NCBI RefSeq assembly: GCF_032854445.1
Contig: NC_088305.1
Coordinates: 27,242,628-27,306,627 of the forward strand
From: Liolophura sinensis
Taxonomy: Eukaryota > Mollusca > Polyplacophora > Chitonida > Chitonidae
Length of the DNA stretch: 64,000 nucleotides
Direction of reading: 5' to 3'
Below the pieces are notes generated by a model, which saw only the letters and a program-made list of their open reading frames with translations, had not been told where the DNA came from and did not search any database. Below, piece by piece: positions 23,105-35,842 of the stretch (the stretch's first letter is position 1; the number at the start of each line of letters is the position of its first letter). Made by a program: the position numbers and the translations under genes.

Positions 23105-24924
23105 ACCAATCGCCTGATTACGTTCGTTTAGCGTCAGTCTTGATGTGACGTCGTAATGCCTTTAAAACTGAATGCGTGAACGTTTGCGAAGGCTTAAAGT
23201 AAAACATCAAAGTGCAGATAGATGATTTTATGTCCCACGAGTCGATTCCGATCGTTTTAAACGTCGAAAACGGAAGAAAAAACGGTAGAAATTGGTGTTC
23301 AAACATCAGAAAATATAGTCCACTACGGTCGGACCACCCGTGACATTGTCACGACATTGTGTGAAAATTTTTTCATGCAAAAAAAAAATAAAAAAGTATA
23401 ACTTATTTGAATACCAAGTACAACTGCTGAAGAGCATGTGTTCTGCCATTTATACTTTTTGTTTTATCAAAAGGGAAAAGTAGGGTCAAAGGCAGATTTT
23501 TCCATTTTAAGGCGTTTTTCCTCAGGGAATTCCCTTCATAATAAAAACATGATTACGTGAACCAAAATCATTTCCACACAGTTGGTGTCTAGTTTGGAAG
23601 TGGTGAGCTAAAATGACGAATCGTGTTGGTTCACACAATCATATTTTTATGTATCGAAATAATTTGGAAGTTATGAGGAACTCTACATTCTCCATAACAT
23701 TTCATGGTTTGTAACGCATTGTCCGCATTGGTACAACATAACATTCACTGAAACCGAAGTGAGGAATAGGACAACAAGTTCGATTGCACACTTTGTTCTA
23801 GCGTTTAACAAAGTAAGGTAATCGAGGAGGGGGTGAATTTGAACCACCCAAGAAAATCTTTTTTTGTATTTTTTCATGTATTGTCAAGATACATGTTAAG
23901 TAAGTTTAAATATATTATTGTTAAGGTCAAGGTCAAGGCCAATGAAAAGTCAAGGCTATTCGTTTGAGCTAACAGCATATTGTACAATTAGGGGGCACGT
24001 ATTTAGCTTCGGAATAAATGTCTAATGCAGAGACTTTCATATATTTACGGTATAATTCGTAAGGCAAAACTTGTTTTAAATGCCACCAGCTGACGGAAAA
24101 TTATTATTATTATCCTATGCATTTAACGGCATACAGTAGGCTGATGGTTAGCAACCAATTATTCTATTCGCTTTACCTTTTACATAACAACTTCAACCGC
24201 ATACTGGGGAAGCCTTTGCGTCATTTCGCAGACAATCTCTCACTGCGAGCAGTTTGGCAATCGACCTGAGAATCAGGGGAACGATTTCCCATCTAGTTGC
24301 AAGGGGTCCTTTTGAGATTATTCCATGCCCAAGTGTGGCTTTGCGACCGTAATACTGTAAAGTTACATACACATGGCCAAAAAATGCCACAGATTGAGAA
24401 AACATGGACCAGATCTAATTGAATCGATCGTAGTTGTATGAGACTTCCTATTTCTGCCATGCCTACCAAAATAAGAGGCCGATGGACGAGGCTTATTCCC
24501 CCGTACCTTTCCCAAAAGCCAAACAAAAAAGAAAAGAAGTCCGGATTTTCACTGCCTGAATGCTGAAGTTGTTTAGTTACTTGCATGTTTGCAACAGCAG
24601 GTTGTGACATGAACTGAAGGGTGCCACTAGCCTTTGCTCCACAACGCCCACAGGGCGGCCCTCCAGCTCGGTTCACACCTCCCCTTCAGGTCGCTGTGCG
24701 CGCGTAATACCCACAGCATGCCGTACCTTGAAGCCCGTAACGGGAATTCAGACAAAATTTAAATTGGCATTTCTTTGCATTACCAATCGCTGTTTCCATT
24801 CAGTATAATTCAAGCCTTATTTATTTTTGCCGGTGATACTTTTTTAAAACAGAAAAAAATTGGTTCAGTTGTTAATTTCACCGGTGTTGAGCCGCAGACT
24901 GTTCTCGTCACTGTAGTTCACGGT
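23105..24924. other. No supported gene
   Basis: The first ~300 bp may still belong to the Tc1-like element. The rest is AT-rich, with a 127-codon minus frame (24676-24293) that shows no known domain. Confidence 0.45.
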
Positions 24925-24930
24925 AAGCTG

Positions 24931-24994
24931 GCCCGATTGCATGGGCAGCCGATAGGCCTATCGCCCGATTGCATGGGCAGCCGATAGGCCTATC
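24931..24994. repeat. Perfect 32-bp tandem duplication
   Basis: GCCCGATTGCATGGGCAGCC plus GATAGGCCTATC occurs twice without a mismatch. Each unit contains the palindrome GATAGGCCTATC. A third copy starts (GCCCGA) and stops. Confidence 0.9.
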
Positions 24995-27900
24995 GCCCGA
25001 CTAGGCTATAAAAATTGATAATCTGTAGACTGCTAAACTGCGACAGCTTCTCCTCGGGTATTACCATAATTACGTGGATGTCTATTTCGTTTCAGACAAA
25101 CCGTTTGCCTCATCTACAGTGGCCGGTATGTGAGTGAAAATCCGCCATCATATCGTCCAGACGCTATGCTGTACATGCTATCAAGAATCAAATGCAGGGT
25201 TTTTCAATACATAATTCCGGCATGTCTTCACGGCATGACGTCACCCCACCAGTGCTTCGCCGCAGACAAAATGGGCAGACGGTCCAACTTTAATGTTTCT
25301 CTTAAATTAAAATAATATTTTTTTAATTGCAGTTTACATACTAACATAGAACAAATATAGCAAGTAAAATAAACCATTGCGAGTAAAAACCGCAATGGTC
25401 ATGTGGATGTAGTTTCTGACCCCCCAGAAGTCACCACATATGACGTACATACAGTGAAATTTAATTTATTACCAAACGTCATGGCCTTGGTTTGCGGTGA
25501 AACCTGGTGCCACGGAACTTCAAGTGGTCTGCAAATAGCATGTGTATTCTTTGCGGGAGAGGTAGGCTTAAGTACACATGTCCGTGTCACAGACCGCGTC
25601 ATGTTTGACATGTCAATAACACTGTAAATAACACACAAGGGTTTTGATTGTATGTATTGAAGGTTAAACTAATTGTATAACGGATTTATGAGTCGTATGT
25701 ATCCATTTTAAAACGGATATTAAGCGGATGTTTAAATAAACATACCATAAAGCGTCCATAGACCTACCTGAAGAGGTTTGTACTTCGTTATGTCCGATAA
25801 CAGTGCTTCAACCCAGCCAATGGCAAATGATAATGGTGGATTTAAATCAGGTTAACTTCGTTAAAATCATTTCGAATTTTGATAATAATTATATAATAAT
25901 AGTTCTTTATTTCAGACTGAATAGTCTAGTTCACAAATTAACGTTTACAATAACCTATTTCCATAACTTTTTTCAATAACCTAGGTATAAATGTACAATA
26001 ACCTCTAGCGATAAAGCGTCTTCTGCCAATTAGCTCCGATTACATAAAACCACATTGTTAAAACAGTCACCTCACAAAAGTCAGTTTTCTCACCACTTCA
26101 CCAGCGCTACAGCTATAGCTGTAGTGGAGAGGTTATCCAAAAAAATTATTGCACACAACTTTTATCTTGCTGTAGACTGATTTGGAAAATGGCATCAATA
26201 TAAGTTATAACAATATTCAAGGAAAAGTCACTTCTTAACTATAGCGGAACAAGCAGAAAATGTCATAAGTAAAACATTGGCACGCACACTAAACTTAGTT
26301 TCTGTGCGTTAATAAGAGGATTATCAGACAAGCCGCGCGTAATAATGTCATCTATGTAGGTGTACCATTTGTTACAGTGAAAAATGATGATGTGGTGAAG
26401 TCTCACTCAACAGCAAATTGTTGTATGCTGCATCAAAAATTTAGTGGTTTACAAAAAACATTTTGACTTCCACTTCAGCTTTACAAACTTATGCAGAAGG
26501 AAGAATCACAAAAGTATTTCACTGTATACTTATTAATTTTCAGTTACATTCTTAAGGGAGCATTTAAAATTGAATAGAAACAACAGATTTGCGATATATA
26601 GCAGATCTGTATATTCGCGCGGGATTTTTTTTTTTTTTTTTGATAACTAAAACTAACCAAACAGGAAGGCTACATAAAAAATTCTAAATTTAACCCATTT
26701 ATGAAATGTTTAAGAAGTACATAATTTACCATTTGCAGTCAGCATATTCACGTAAGTTTTTAAGAGTAATCCCGAGCAATTTAAAACATTTGCCCTAGTA
26801 TTTTTTACAGTAAATTTCTAGCCAACAAGACATATAAAAGTATTAAACTCTATTTTAATTTTTTTTCCATTTTTTGGAGTTTAATAATTTACCACTGACA
26901 GTTATACAATATTAAAACACCTTACATTTTTCATATATTCATATTAGTAGTATGGAAGAGCGAAAATTAATAAAGACTTCTGAAACTGTATGAGTTCCCT
27001 GTTTAGCAATTAAATGGGCTTTCCATTTAGTGGAATCTTTGCGGTACTAAGAGATAGTTACAAAGGGTCTGTTTCACCAAAAATTAATTATCATATAAAT
27101 GATACAAGTGTAAATAGAGACGAACTCCATGACTGAAAAATCTATCAGTTATTTGTATTTACTAGAATGTTATTGTTGTTGTTTTTTTTTCATTTATTTA
27201 TTTATTTATTTATTTGATACAATGCAATACTCAAGACTCAAAATGTTAGAAATCAACAAGTCATGAAAATCATGGGGATAAAGACAAGGGCAGAAATACA
27301 AAGGGCCTAATTAAGAAAATTAATGATATATGTTAATAGTTACAAATGGCCAATCAATCATATATTATGCATGAAGCTGACTAACATACAAACACGTCTG
27401 ATGAAATTTTAAAGGGTGCAAGATTTATTGTTTTAATACATCTGGATTCGCAGAATGTTCGTTACTCTCAAAAAATCTAAAGTCTGTTTAAGTGCCGCTA
27501 GAATGTATTCTGCCATTGTAGCTCTTTATTTTGTTAAATATAACTCATATTCTCATATTAGTAAACAGCACTTTTGTGTTATAAAGTAAACATGTGGAAT
27601 TTGCTTTGTAAACACGTCACTATAGTTACATGTATCACTTTTACATGCTTATCCGTTTTTTTACATTTAATAGGTCATGTTTACTGAACTGTTTGTGCAT
27701 TGAAAATATAAACCACGTTACTAAATAAACAATAATTGTTTACCATTTAAATCACATCTCGCATAGCCTTTATGAATTTACACCAGGACGCCTTTATACA
27801 CTGCAAAAAGAAATGTGATTACTATCGAAACGCTTGTCTGTCATTCGTAGTTTCAATGAATTAAGGTGTTTTAAACAAAACAAGGCAAACTGTGAAAGTA

Positions 27901-28571
27901 AAGGGCATGGTTTTACAATTTAAAGAGTCGCTCAGAAAGATGTCTTAACTAAATGCTCTGACGACAAAATAATGTTGCTTTGATCAAATATGAAGATGAT
28001 ATCATTGAGCACATTTTTCTGTCTGTCCTGTCTTCTATGATCGAGAAGCGGAACTTGACTCAGCTGGCAGATGTAAGATTACGAACAGGCTGCCCACGAG
28101 GTGTGGGTTCCACCATGGTATTGCGCGGTTAATACCTTAATTTATCAGCTTTGATCGCGCAGCCTCAATGACAATAACCGATCGACGGCCCTCAGTCCCC
28201 GGGATCACGAAGCGATCTTAGACATATGTCAAAATTTCAATCATTAATCTTGGTGTGTTCCTTCTCGTATATTTTAGCTGAAATTTGATTTACAATAATT
28301 TATCCGGGACATTTAAAGCAACCATCCCAATTACAATATGAATGAAAACATCTATTTGTTGTAGAGGTTGTAAAAAGTTTTATGGTGTCTATAATCACAC
28401 GTGATCCTACCGTTAGCAATTCCACAGTTTGTCAACATATAGTATATTGTTCAGTACTCACTGAAAAAAAAAAAATAATCAGTATGAGGAGGTAAAATGA
28501 GCAGCTTTTCGTCAGGATTACAGAAAGAAGATTCGAACTAATACAAATATAGTTTTTAGCTACTGTTTATA
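24995..28571. other. Long AT-rich stretch without a supported gene
   Basis: About 3.6 kb of AT-rich sequence with dense stops. It includes poly-T near 26625 and an ATTTATTTATTT run near 27195. A more GC-balanced patch at about 28020-28210 holds no clear frame or RNA gene. Nothing else was recognised. Confidence 0.5.
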
Positions 28572-28710
28572 TACTTGATCATATTTAACGTCGTACTCAA
28601 GAATATTTCACTTATACAATGGCTGCCAGCATTTTGGTGGGAGGAAACCGTTCAGAGACCGGGGAAAACCCACGACCAGCCGCAGGTTGCTGACAGACCT
28701 TCCCATCTTT
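28572..28710 (-). mobile_element. SINE-A, head truncated
   Basis: ATTTAACGTCGTACTCAAGA, CTTATACAATGGCTGCCAGC and CCGCAGGTTGCTGACAGACC are present; similarity stops after TTCCCAT. Confidence 0.85.
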
Positions 28711-29191
28711 TAGCTACTGGTTTGATATATCAGGCTGCTTACATTTAGGCATACTGAGACAATATACACATTTATTATTATTGTACTGGGTTTGCTGATT
28801 AGCGTTGTTTCAGTTATATAAAATCTGACTTTAACGTAATGTGTGGAACTACACTTGTGTGAAACTAATGTTATGTTCTGGGACAACATTATATAAGTAT
28901 GGCTGCAAATGAGTACAAGAAACGAAACTTCTGTTGCTCTTGAGTCTGAACAACACTGTGGAAGTTGTATTCATTGTACATGTACTATAGTTTTAAAAGT
29001 TTTAGTAACGATGCTGTTTATATTTGGGACAAGATCTATCTTAACATTCAAGTAAGATTTCAGACTTAGATTCTTGTTTAATATCGATAAATTGTTACAG
29101 AAGATTGGAATCTAACTTGTTTGCATGCAGCATTGTAAGTTCTGAGACTTGCACAAAAAAGATACGTATAGCAATTAGAGGTGTAGCGATT

Positions 29192-29380
29192 AATAATGCG
29201 AATGTTATATTTGGTGATTTGGACAAAAAAATATTACGTAGCAAAATTTAATATTTGTCAATCAGATTTTATTTGTAGCCAAAATCTAATATTGCGAATG
29301 TTATAGTTGGTGATTTGGACAAAAATATAGTGTAGCAAAATTTAATATGTGTCAATCAGATTTTATTTGTAGCCAAAATG
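29192..29380. repeat. About 97-bp tandem duplication
   Basis: Two successive copies share GCGAATGTTATA, TTGGTGATTTGGACAAAAA, TAGCAAAATTTAATAT and GTCAATCAGATTTTATTTGT. They differ by a few substitutions and small indels. Confidence 0.85.
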
Positions 29381-30468
29381 TACATTAGTTATCATATATT
29401 AGATGTGTCTTTATTTATAATATTTGAATGTGAATGTGACCTCTGAAAATGTGATTTTCTTTCAAGTGCTGTATCTAAATATCTTGTGAATGAAATAAAC
29501 AAAGATAGGTGAAATGTTGGGCTGTTGTCCGAACTCTGTCAATAACTCTTCTCTTCATGTTATGCACAATATAAGATAAAAAGAGACTATCTCCCGCTCG
29601 TGGCCAGTTTACGCAGTGTAACCCACGTTGAAAAAAAAAACTCATCGTAAACCACTAATGCGGTGTGCAAATCTGAGCGTCACATACGGGGAAGTTTGAC
29701 AGTTACTTCCCAAGGATCGTTTATCTCGGGTACTACTGTTTCCCCTACCCATAAATTGACCACCATTGTATGGGTAAAATAGATCAATATTTAAATAAAT
29801 AAACAAACAAACAAATAAATAAATAAATACACTGCTACACAACAACAAAAGTAGTTTTGTAAAGAGGAAGGTTAGAAAATGAACATGACTTTTCCTTCTA
29901 CTATTCTATCAAGTGGTAACTGGTGGGAAGCAAAACCGTCTTTCGCCCTGGTTTAGGACCTGTGAAGGGCGAGACTCAACACGCGGCATACACGTGTCCA
30001 CTTATATTAATCTTAATTGTTTTGTTAACTGACCTGGCTGACTTCTGGCTTAAGTATGCTCGAAGAGTAAAATATAGCCAGTGCGTCATAAAACACATAA
30101 TGTATCGCCCCATACACAGAGTAATGTAAAAGAGTGATTCAATGGCCATATACTAAAACGATAAAGTTAAGATTATTTAAAATTACCGACAATTGTATTT
30201 ATTGCCTCGTTTACTTTTAGGTGTGCAACGACTGATGTATTGTTTAGAATGTTTACCGTTTATGACATGTATTTTTTTTTTTGAGGAGAGGAACAGGATG
30301 CACCTCTATAACTGGGACCTGGTGAAAAAGTTTAGTGTAATTGACTGAAACAATAGTGTATTCCGCCAATTGACGGATGTGACGTCCGATTTATTAGCAG
30401 ACAGACACTATTAGTATCAGTGTCAGTATTTTCGAAGTGCTCAAACGGCACATGTTATTTGCTGTACA
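29381..30468. other. No supported gene
   Basis: AT-rich, with an AAATAAATAAACAAACAAAC run near 29795. The run resembles a SINE tail, but the adjoining sequence does not match the SINE-A body. No coding signal. Confidence 0.45.
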
Positions 30469-31109
30469 ATGTGAGGGTTAACAAAATGTGAGTCTTAACA
30501 AAATGTGAGTGTGAGTCTTAGCAAAATGTGAGAATGAGTGTTAACAAAATGTGAGAATGAGTGTTAACAAAATGTGAGCGTGAGTCTTAACAAAATGTGA
30601 GTGTGAGTCTTAACAAAATGTGAGTCTTAACATAATGTGAGAGTGAGTGTTAACAAAATGTGAGCGTGAGTCTTAACAAAATGTGAGTGTGAGTCTTAAC
30701 AAAATGTGAGTCTTAACATAATGTGAGAGTGAGTGTTAACAAAATGTGAGTGTGAGTCTTAACAAAATGTGAGTGTGAGTGTTAACAAAATGTGAGAGTG
30801 AGTGTTAACAAAATGTGAGTGTGAGTGTTAACAAAATGTGAGAATGAGTGTTAACAAAATGTGAGCGTGAGTCTTAACAAAATGTGAGAATGAGTGTTAA
30901 CAAAATGTGAGCGTGAGTGTTAACAAAATGTGAGTGTGAGTCTTAACAAAATGTGAGTCTTAACATAATGTGAGAATGAGTGTTAACAAAATGTGAGCGT
31001 GAGTCTTAACAAAATGTGAGCGTGAGTCTTAACAAAATGTGAGAGTGAGTGTTAACAAAATGTGAGCGTGAGTCTTAACAAAATGTGAGTGTGAGTGTTA
31101 ACAAAATGT
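30469..31109. repeat. 23/17-bp minisatellite
   Basis: AACAAAATGTGAGTGTGAGT plus CTT or GTT (23 bp) alternates with a short 17-bp form, AACAAAATGTGAGTCTT. About 27 units are present. The array ends exactly where the SINE-A tail begins. Confidence 0.95.
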
Positions 31110-31317
31110 ATATTTATTTATTTGATTGGTGTTTAACGCCATGCGCAAAAAATTTTCACATAAACAGCATTGTAGCTTGAGGAAACCAGGCAGAATCCAG
31201 GAGAAAACCTACACCATCCACAGATTGCTGTCAAACCTTCCCACGTACGGCCGGAGAGGAAGATAACATGAGCTTGGCTTAAACTCACAGCGACCTGATT
31301 GGTGCGGCTCCCCTAGG
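31110..31317 (-). mobile_element. SINE-A, diverged
   Basis: Tail TATTTATTTATTTGATTGG, body GTGTTTAACGCC and CTTCCCACGTACGGCCGGAG, then a degraded head. Its tail abuts the minisatellite. Confidence 0.85.
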
Positions 31318-31424
31318 TTACTGAGGTCTGCTATATTGCAGTGTTAGATCATAAGATTTCTAGCACATAAAACGCCCAGTGCATACATACATTTCAGAGA
31401 TGTTGTGAGGGAGCAAGGTATGTT

Positions 31425-31720
31425 CTAGACACAATCATGAAGGAATTAGACACAATCATGATGCAGAGCGCTCTATCCATATTTACTTAAAAGAGAATTG
31501 TCCTGTCAGCAACGTGCAGATTCTCAGGGGTTTCCCCCGGGCTCTGAACGGTTTTCTCCCACCATAATGTTGGCCGCCGTCGTATAAGTGAATTATTCTC
31601 GAGTACGGCGTAAAACACCGCACAGACAAATAAATAAACAAATAAATAAATAAATTCAAGAGAATTATACTCACTGTAAAACTTAAGAAACTTAAAATGA
31701 AGGCGTTTGATGTAATAGCC
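31425..31720 (+). repeat. Modular repeat, right part of G segment, SINE-interrupted
   Basis: GACACAATCATGAAGG, CTATCCATATTTA and, beyond the SINE, AAACTTAAGAAACTT and GAAGGCGTTTGATG match 6110-6230, where they are contiguous. Confidence 0.75.
31500..31657 (+). mobile_element. SINE-A, 5' truncated, nested
   Basis: The last ~150 bp of SINE-A (GGGTTTCCCCCGGGCTCTGA to GGCGTAAAACACCG and an AAATAAAT tail) is flanked by AAGAGAATT at 31491-31499 and again at 31658-31666. It sits inside the modular repeat. Confidence 0.85.
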
Positions 31721-32123
31721 TTGACACTGGTTTTTGTAGTAATAATTTGTAACGTGGATTAAAATTTTATTTTACAGAGATATCTCGCGATAGTAGTTAC
31801 CATCACAATCCGACGTGTAAGATAGCTTATAGTTATGTTTCATAGTTATGGAAAAGTAATAATTACTTCTCATTCACACAGACAAGTCTTTTCACTCAAT
31901 CTCAACCTCTCAAAATGATTCTAACGGCACTAGTAGAATACAGCGATAAATCTTCCCAATACCACTGTTTCGGTCAAAGGAACATGCCATAAACAGACGT
32001 AATAAACAGTTTTATACTCACTCTTGCTACAACTCCACCTCCAGCTCAAGCTATTGTCATAAATTTCACAATTTTAAAACCTACCAGGTCATTTATGGAG
32101 GATTATTTACGATCTCCGTTTTG

Positions 32124-32132
32124 TTTATAAAG
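32124..32132 (+). promoter_or_regulatory. TATA box of the chitin-binding gene
   Basis: TTTATAAAG lies 53 bases before the ATG. A start site about 30 bp downstream (near 32155) would give a 5' leader of about 30 bases. It is the only TATA match correctly placed for this gene. Confidence 0.6.
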
Positions 32133-32184
32133 CTTCAAACGTTCTACTCTCGGCCACTCCAACGCCAAACATCAACGATCCAAC

Positions 32185-35100
32185 ATGATAAAGTTCACTC
32201 TACTGAGCATTCTGCTTGTTGCCTTGTCTCTGGCCAACGCGGCATTGCTGACATCTCAGGCACCCGAGGAAACCCAGGCACCCGAGGAAACCCAGGCACC
32301 CGAGGGAACCCAAACGCCTGTCCTGGAGGAGTATCCACCCCTGGAGGAGGCTATCACTGCTGACGAAGTTGACATCGCCGATAAGCTGAATGATCAAGAC
32401 GATCCAGAAAACCGTCAAGTAGTGTGCACCGATGGAGTGGAGTATCTGGCAGATCCAACAAACTGTGGAAGATTCTACCAATGCTCCAACGGCGTTCCGT
32501 ACCGCTTTGATTGCCCGGCCGGCCTGTATTTCAACATCAAGCTGAACGTTTGTGACTGGCCCTCTAACGTAAACTGCGATCTGGATAGATGCGGTAAGTG
32601 TCTAAGGCGAAATAAGATAACGAAAACTTCCCATCTGCTAAATATGGCCTAACAGAACAACGCAAGGGTTGTTTTAGGTCAAAATTGTAGTAAAACATTG
32701 GTATAATAAACCATATCAGGCCCCATATCTTCATCGTTTGATACATTTGTCTCTGACTTCAGTCAAACTTTAAAACTTCTACATAATACACGGTTTAAGA
32801 CCCTTGAAGTTTGTTTTAAAAAAAGAGTTCTTGTTAAATATATTAATTTGAACTCAAACAGGCTAAAAAAAGACTTTAAGTCACATTTTGAAAGTTTGAT
32901 TAAAGTTAAAACTAAATCGCCGTTATAAGACGTAATTTATTGTCCTAGATAATTCGTTCGGAGGCCCATAATCCTAGACAGTCAAGCTACAACCAGTAGA
33001 TAGTAGTTTCCAATGAAAGATATGGGTCTGGTATTACGTGTAAATGAGTCTGTACATGAGTCAGTATACGAGACGTTATACCTAATTTAGATATTTGATA
33101 AATGGATTCTCTTACCATTTTGTAACTGGAGTAAGTTTTAATCCAAACGTAAACAAGGTCCACTTCAATTTCCACTTCAACTTCATTTAACTTACTGCAA
33201 GCAGTCTGATTTAAAAAATAAATTTAAATGGGAATTTGCAGCCATTATCGATTTTTTTACCAATATCGTATTTGATGCTTAGACTATTTTCCATAACGGC
33301 AGTACTGTAAGTTATTTATATGTTGATTTGCCTAATGTTAAACACTGTACTCAACGCCGATAAATGGAGCAAAGACTATTGGAATAATTAAAAAGGAGAT
33401 GTAGTATATCTATTAGAACAATATGGTGCAATGGAGCGCCAAGAAACACGCCAAGAAACACAGATGAAGGATTAAATGAGCTGTCCGAATGAACATGATT
33501 TCTTGTCTTGCAGACAGAATTCGGGTGGGCCGCCTGTCGGGAACAGAAGACGATGCCCAGTCAACAGTTCGCTGCCCACGGGGATACTTTCCAATCAACT
33601 GTGCCGCATCTGATCAGGGAAGAAGTGACGGTGTCTTTGTGTCCGGTCGGGAATGTACCGCAGTGAACAGCGCTGGAGGTAGAGGACAGAGGGTAAGGAT
33701 GACAGGGATTCTCATCTAAACCTGTAATAAACCTACGATCTCAATTACCGTTGGTAGAGCGTCCGCTTCGGGAGCGGTGGATCCAGGATCAATCCTAAGT
33801 CAAGTCACACCTAAGACTTTAAAAGAGGAGGTTGTAACTAAGGTGATAGGGCAACGACCCGTTGATCCATACCAGTATAATGGTACGGTCGGGGCGGCTT
33901 AATTGCCTTCGGTAAGTCGTCTCAGTGAAGCAGCAAAAAGAGCGGTGGAAATCCGTCCTGCGACAAGGAGGCACATTACATACACTCTAAGGATTCCTTA
34001 GTCGTCATATGACTGAAAAATTGTTAAGTACGACGTAAAACTTCAAGCACTCACTCACTCACTCAATTACCGTACGGGCCAGTCCGGTTTTCTCAACCCA
34101 TAAAAGGGATTACCATATATATGAAAAATTCTAGCCATTGTGTCAGATAAGAATTTATCAATCGGAGTCAGTTGAAATGCAGCTAAAAAATTATCACAAT
34201 TCTAGAGTTTGCCCCAACAACTCGTTATGTATATGCGTTAACTTGGCGGAGGGTGAGATCGACTGAAGAGTTCGCAGCTATCGAATAAATTATGCTCTGA
34301 GCGTTCTTACCAAAGTCCACATATTCTATTCTTAATATGCGGGTTTTAAAAAGAATACATATTCTCAAAAAATAATACATATAGGACTTAACGCTTAACT
34401 TTCCATGGAGTGCGGTGACAACTTCACCTCGCCAGGCTGTCGCAATTAGATTTGATAGGGCTGGACTGTTAGGGTTGTGCAAGTCATTACCCACTTAATT
34501 ACGTTTGTTTTTCGATTTCTCACCAGGCAATTGCAACCTGTGTATCTGCAAATGATGGAGACTACATTTCTGTGACAAGTGGATCTTGGGAGCGGGCGCC
34601 TATTGCCCGATGCCCCCGGGGATACAGGGTGATCAACTGCTTTATCAGAAACGCGTAAGTCAAAATCATAACTCCAGTGCAGGGCCCAATTTCACGAAGC
34701 TCTCTTAACGTTACAACCTCGTAACTACCACGACGACGTAATGCCTACTTTACTGGTTGCCGTGGTAGTTACGTGAAAATAATGTTAAGAGCGCTTCGTG
34801 AAACCGGACCAAGGTCTGTCCTTGACTGAGCACTCCTGAAATAAGATACGAGCATTCCCACTGGATTCACCCGGCTTTCTACATCATGTGCCAGGTACTG
34901 GTTTACCGCTACACCGTCTTTCAGCAGTGATTTGCCCCATTCGAAACTGTAGGCATAATAGCGGCTCACTACATGGTTACATGACGTGATATGTCCTGAG
35001 TATAAGTTGACACAGAATAATATTCTTCAAGGGGCCTCCGTGGTTAGCAATCACCGTGAGTTCAATGTAGATACCGGCTTCCTCTCCAGTAAGAGTTACA

Positions 35101-35842
35101 GCAACTTGTGGGTGGTCGTGGCTTCACTGTTGTTTCATTGTGATTGTATGTTAAATGTGATCACCACACCGCATTTTGAATATTTCTAGACGAGTGACGT
35201 CTAATAAATTGCAATTAACATCACTGCATTTTCTTTACCTAATTCTGCTTAAGCCGTGGTGTTAGAGGGCGTGTAAATTGCTGCTGTTTATGCATTTACG
35301 AGAACAGAAAGAATAAAACCCTGACTGAGGTAAACTGACAAGAGGCCATATTTCATCGGTTACTTGTGACTGTTTGTCAGCTATCACACTGTCGTCGCTG
35401 CTCTCGTTTTACTCTCTATGCTATACGTCTTTAATTATATACATTTGGTACACCCTCCTAAAGAATTTTTCACTTTCCGGTTTACCAAAGTAGATTTTTC
35501 TCCTTCGCCAGATACACATACCCGATAAACCTGTTAATATCAAGTCAAGTCCCAACTCACCAGGCTTGACTCCAGCCTGCGATACATTGTCTAGACACGG
35601 CCATCTTATAAGTGAAATATGCTTGTGCAGATAAAGCGTCAGTATTTCCGTGAAGCAGTTGTGTACTGTTTCGCACACACAATTGTCAGTCTTGCATTGT
35701 CTTTATTTGCAGATGGAACCCAGTGCGCTTCGCCTACCCGTTCACAGTCCTGCCCGGGAACTATTGCCGTGCTGACTCCACATGTACAAAAGGGGATGGT
35801 TGTATTGCACAGGCTGTGTGTCGTAGACGACCCAGATCTTAA
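32185..35842 (+). CDS. Secreted chitin-binding (CBM14) protein with two C-terminal cysteine modules
   Basis: Four exons: 32185-32593, 33514-33692, 34527-34654 and 35713-35842, all GT-AG (intron phases 1, 0, 2), giving 281 residues. Residues 1-19 are a signal peptide ending in ANA, so the protein is secreted. An APEETQ hexapeptide repeat follows, then an acidic linker. Residues 81-131 are a peritrophin-A/CBM14 domain with cysteines at 81, 94, 100, 110, 123 and 131 and the aromatic residues typical of chitin binding. After it come two modules starting CPRGY..INC: cysteines 157, 166, 184, 201 and 225, 234, 257, 263, 269, 275. The modules loosely recall the cysteine-rich C-terminal repeats of PCSK9-like proteins, which is tentative. 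CBM14 proteins act in shell matrix, gut lining or chitin defence; I cannot choose between these. A basic tail (RRRPRS) ends the protein. Introns 2 and 3 carry SINEs and a MITE. Confidence 0.9.
33752..34061 (+). mobile_element. SINE-B in intron 2, 12-bp target duplication
   Basis: The copy starts inside the tRNA-like head (TGGTAGAGCGTCCGCTTCGG) and ends CTCACTCACTCA. CTCAATTACCGT is exactly duplicated at 33740-33751 and 34062-34073. The head is shortened at the insertion junction, as expected of incomplete reverse transcription. Confidence 0.95.
34682..34810. mobile_element. Hairpin MITE in intron 3
   Basis: Imperfect arms of about 50 bp (TTTCACGAAGCTCTCTTAAC and TAACTACCACG on the left, their complements on the right) enclose about 29 bp. 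The ends GGGCCC and GGACC are near-complementary. Short and non-coding, with no transposase. Confidence 0.75.
35031..35127 (+). mobile_element. SINE-A, degenerate, in intron 3
   Basis: GGGGCCTCCGTGGTTAGC joins directly to CACCGTGAGTTCAA, so part of the tRNA-like head is deleted. CTTCCTCTCCAGTAAGAG and GTGGGTGGTCGTGG follow, then similarity is lost. Confidence 0.75.
35193..35440 (+). repeat. Modular repeat, D segment, in intron 3
   Basis: AATAAATTGCAATTAACATC, AGAATAAAACCCTGACTGAG, AAGAGGCCATATTTCATCGG and TCACACTGTCGTCGCTGCTC align with D at 9640-9830 and 21751-21890. It lies less than 300 bp before exon 4. Confidence 0.8.

Noticed and set aside
29735-29830. Additional SINE-A with an AAATAAATAAAC tail
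   Set aside because: Only the simple tail resembles SINE-A; the adjoining sequence does not match the body.
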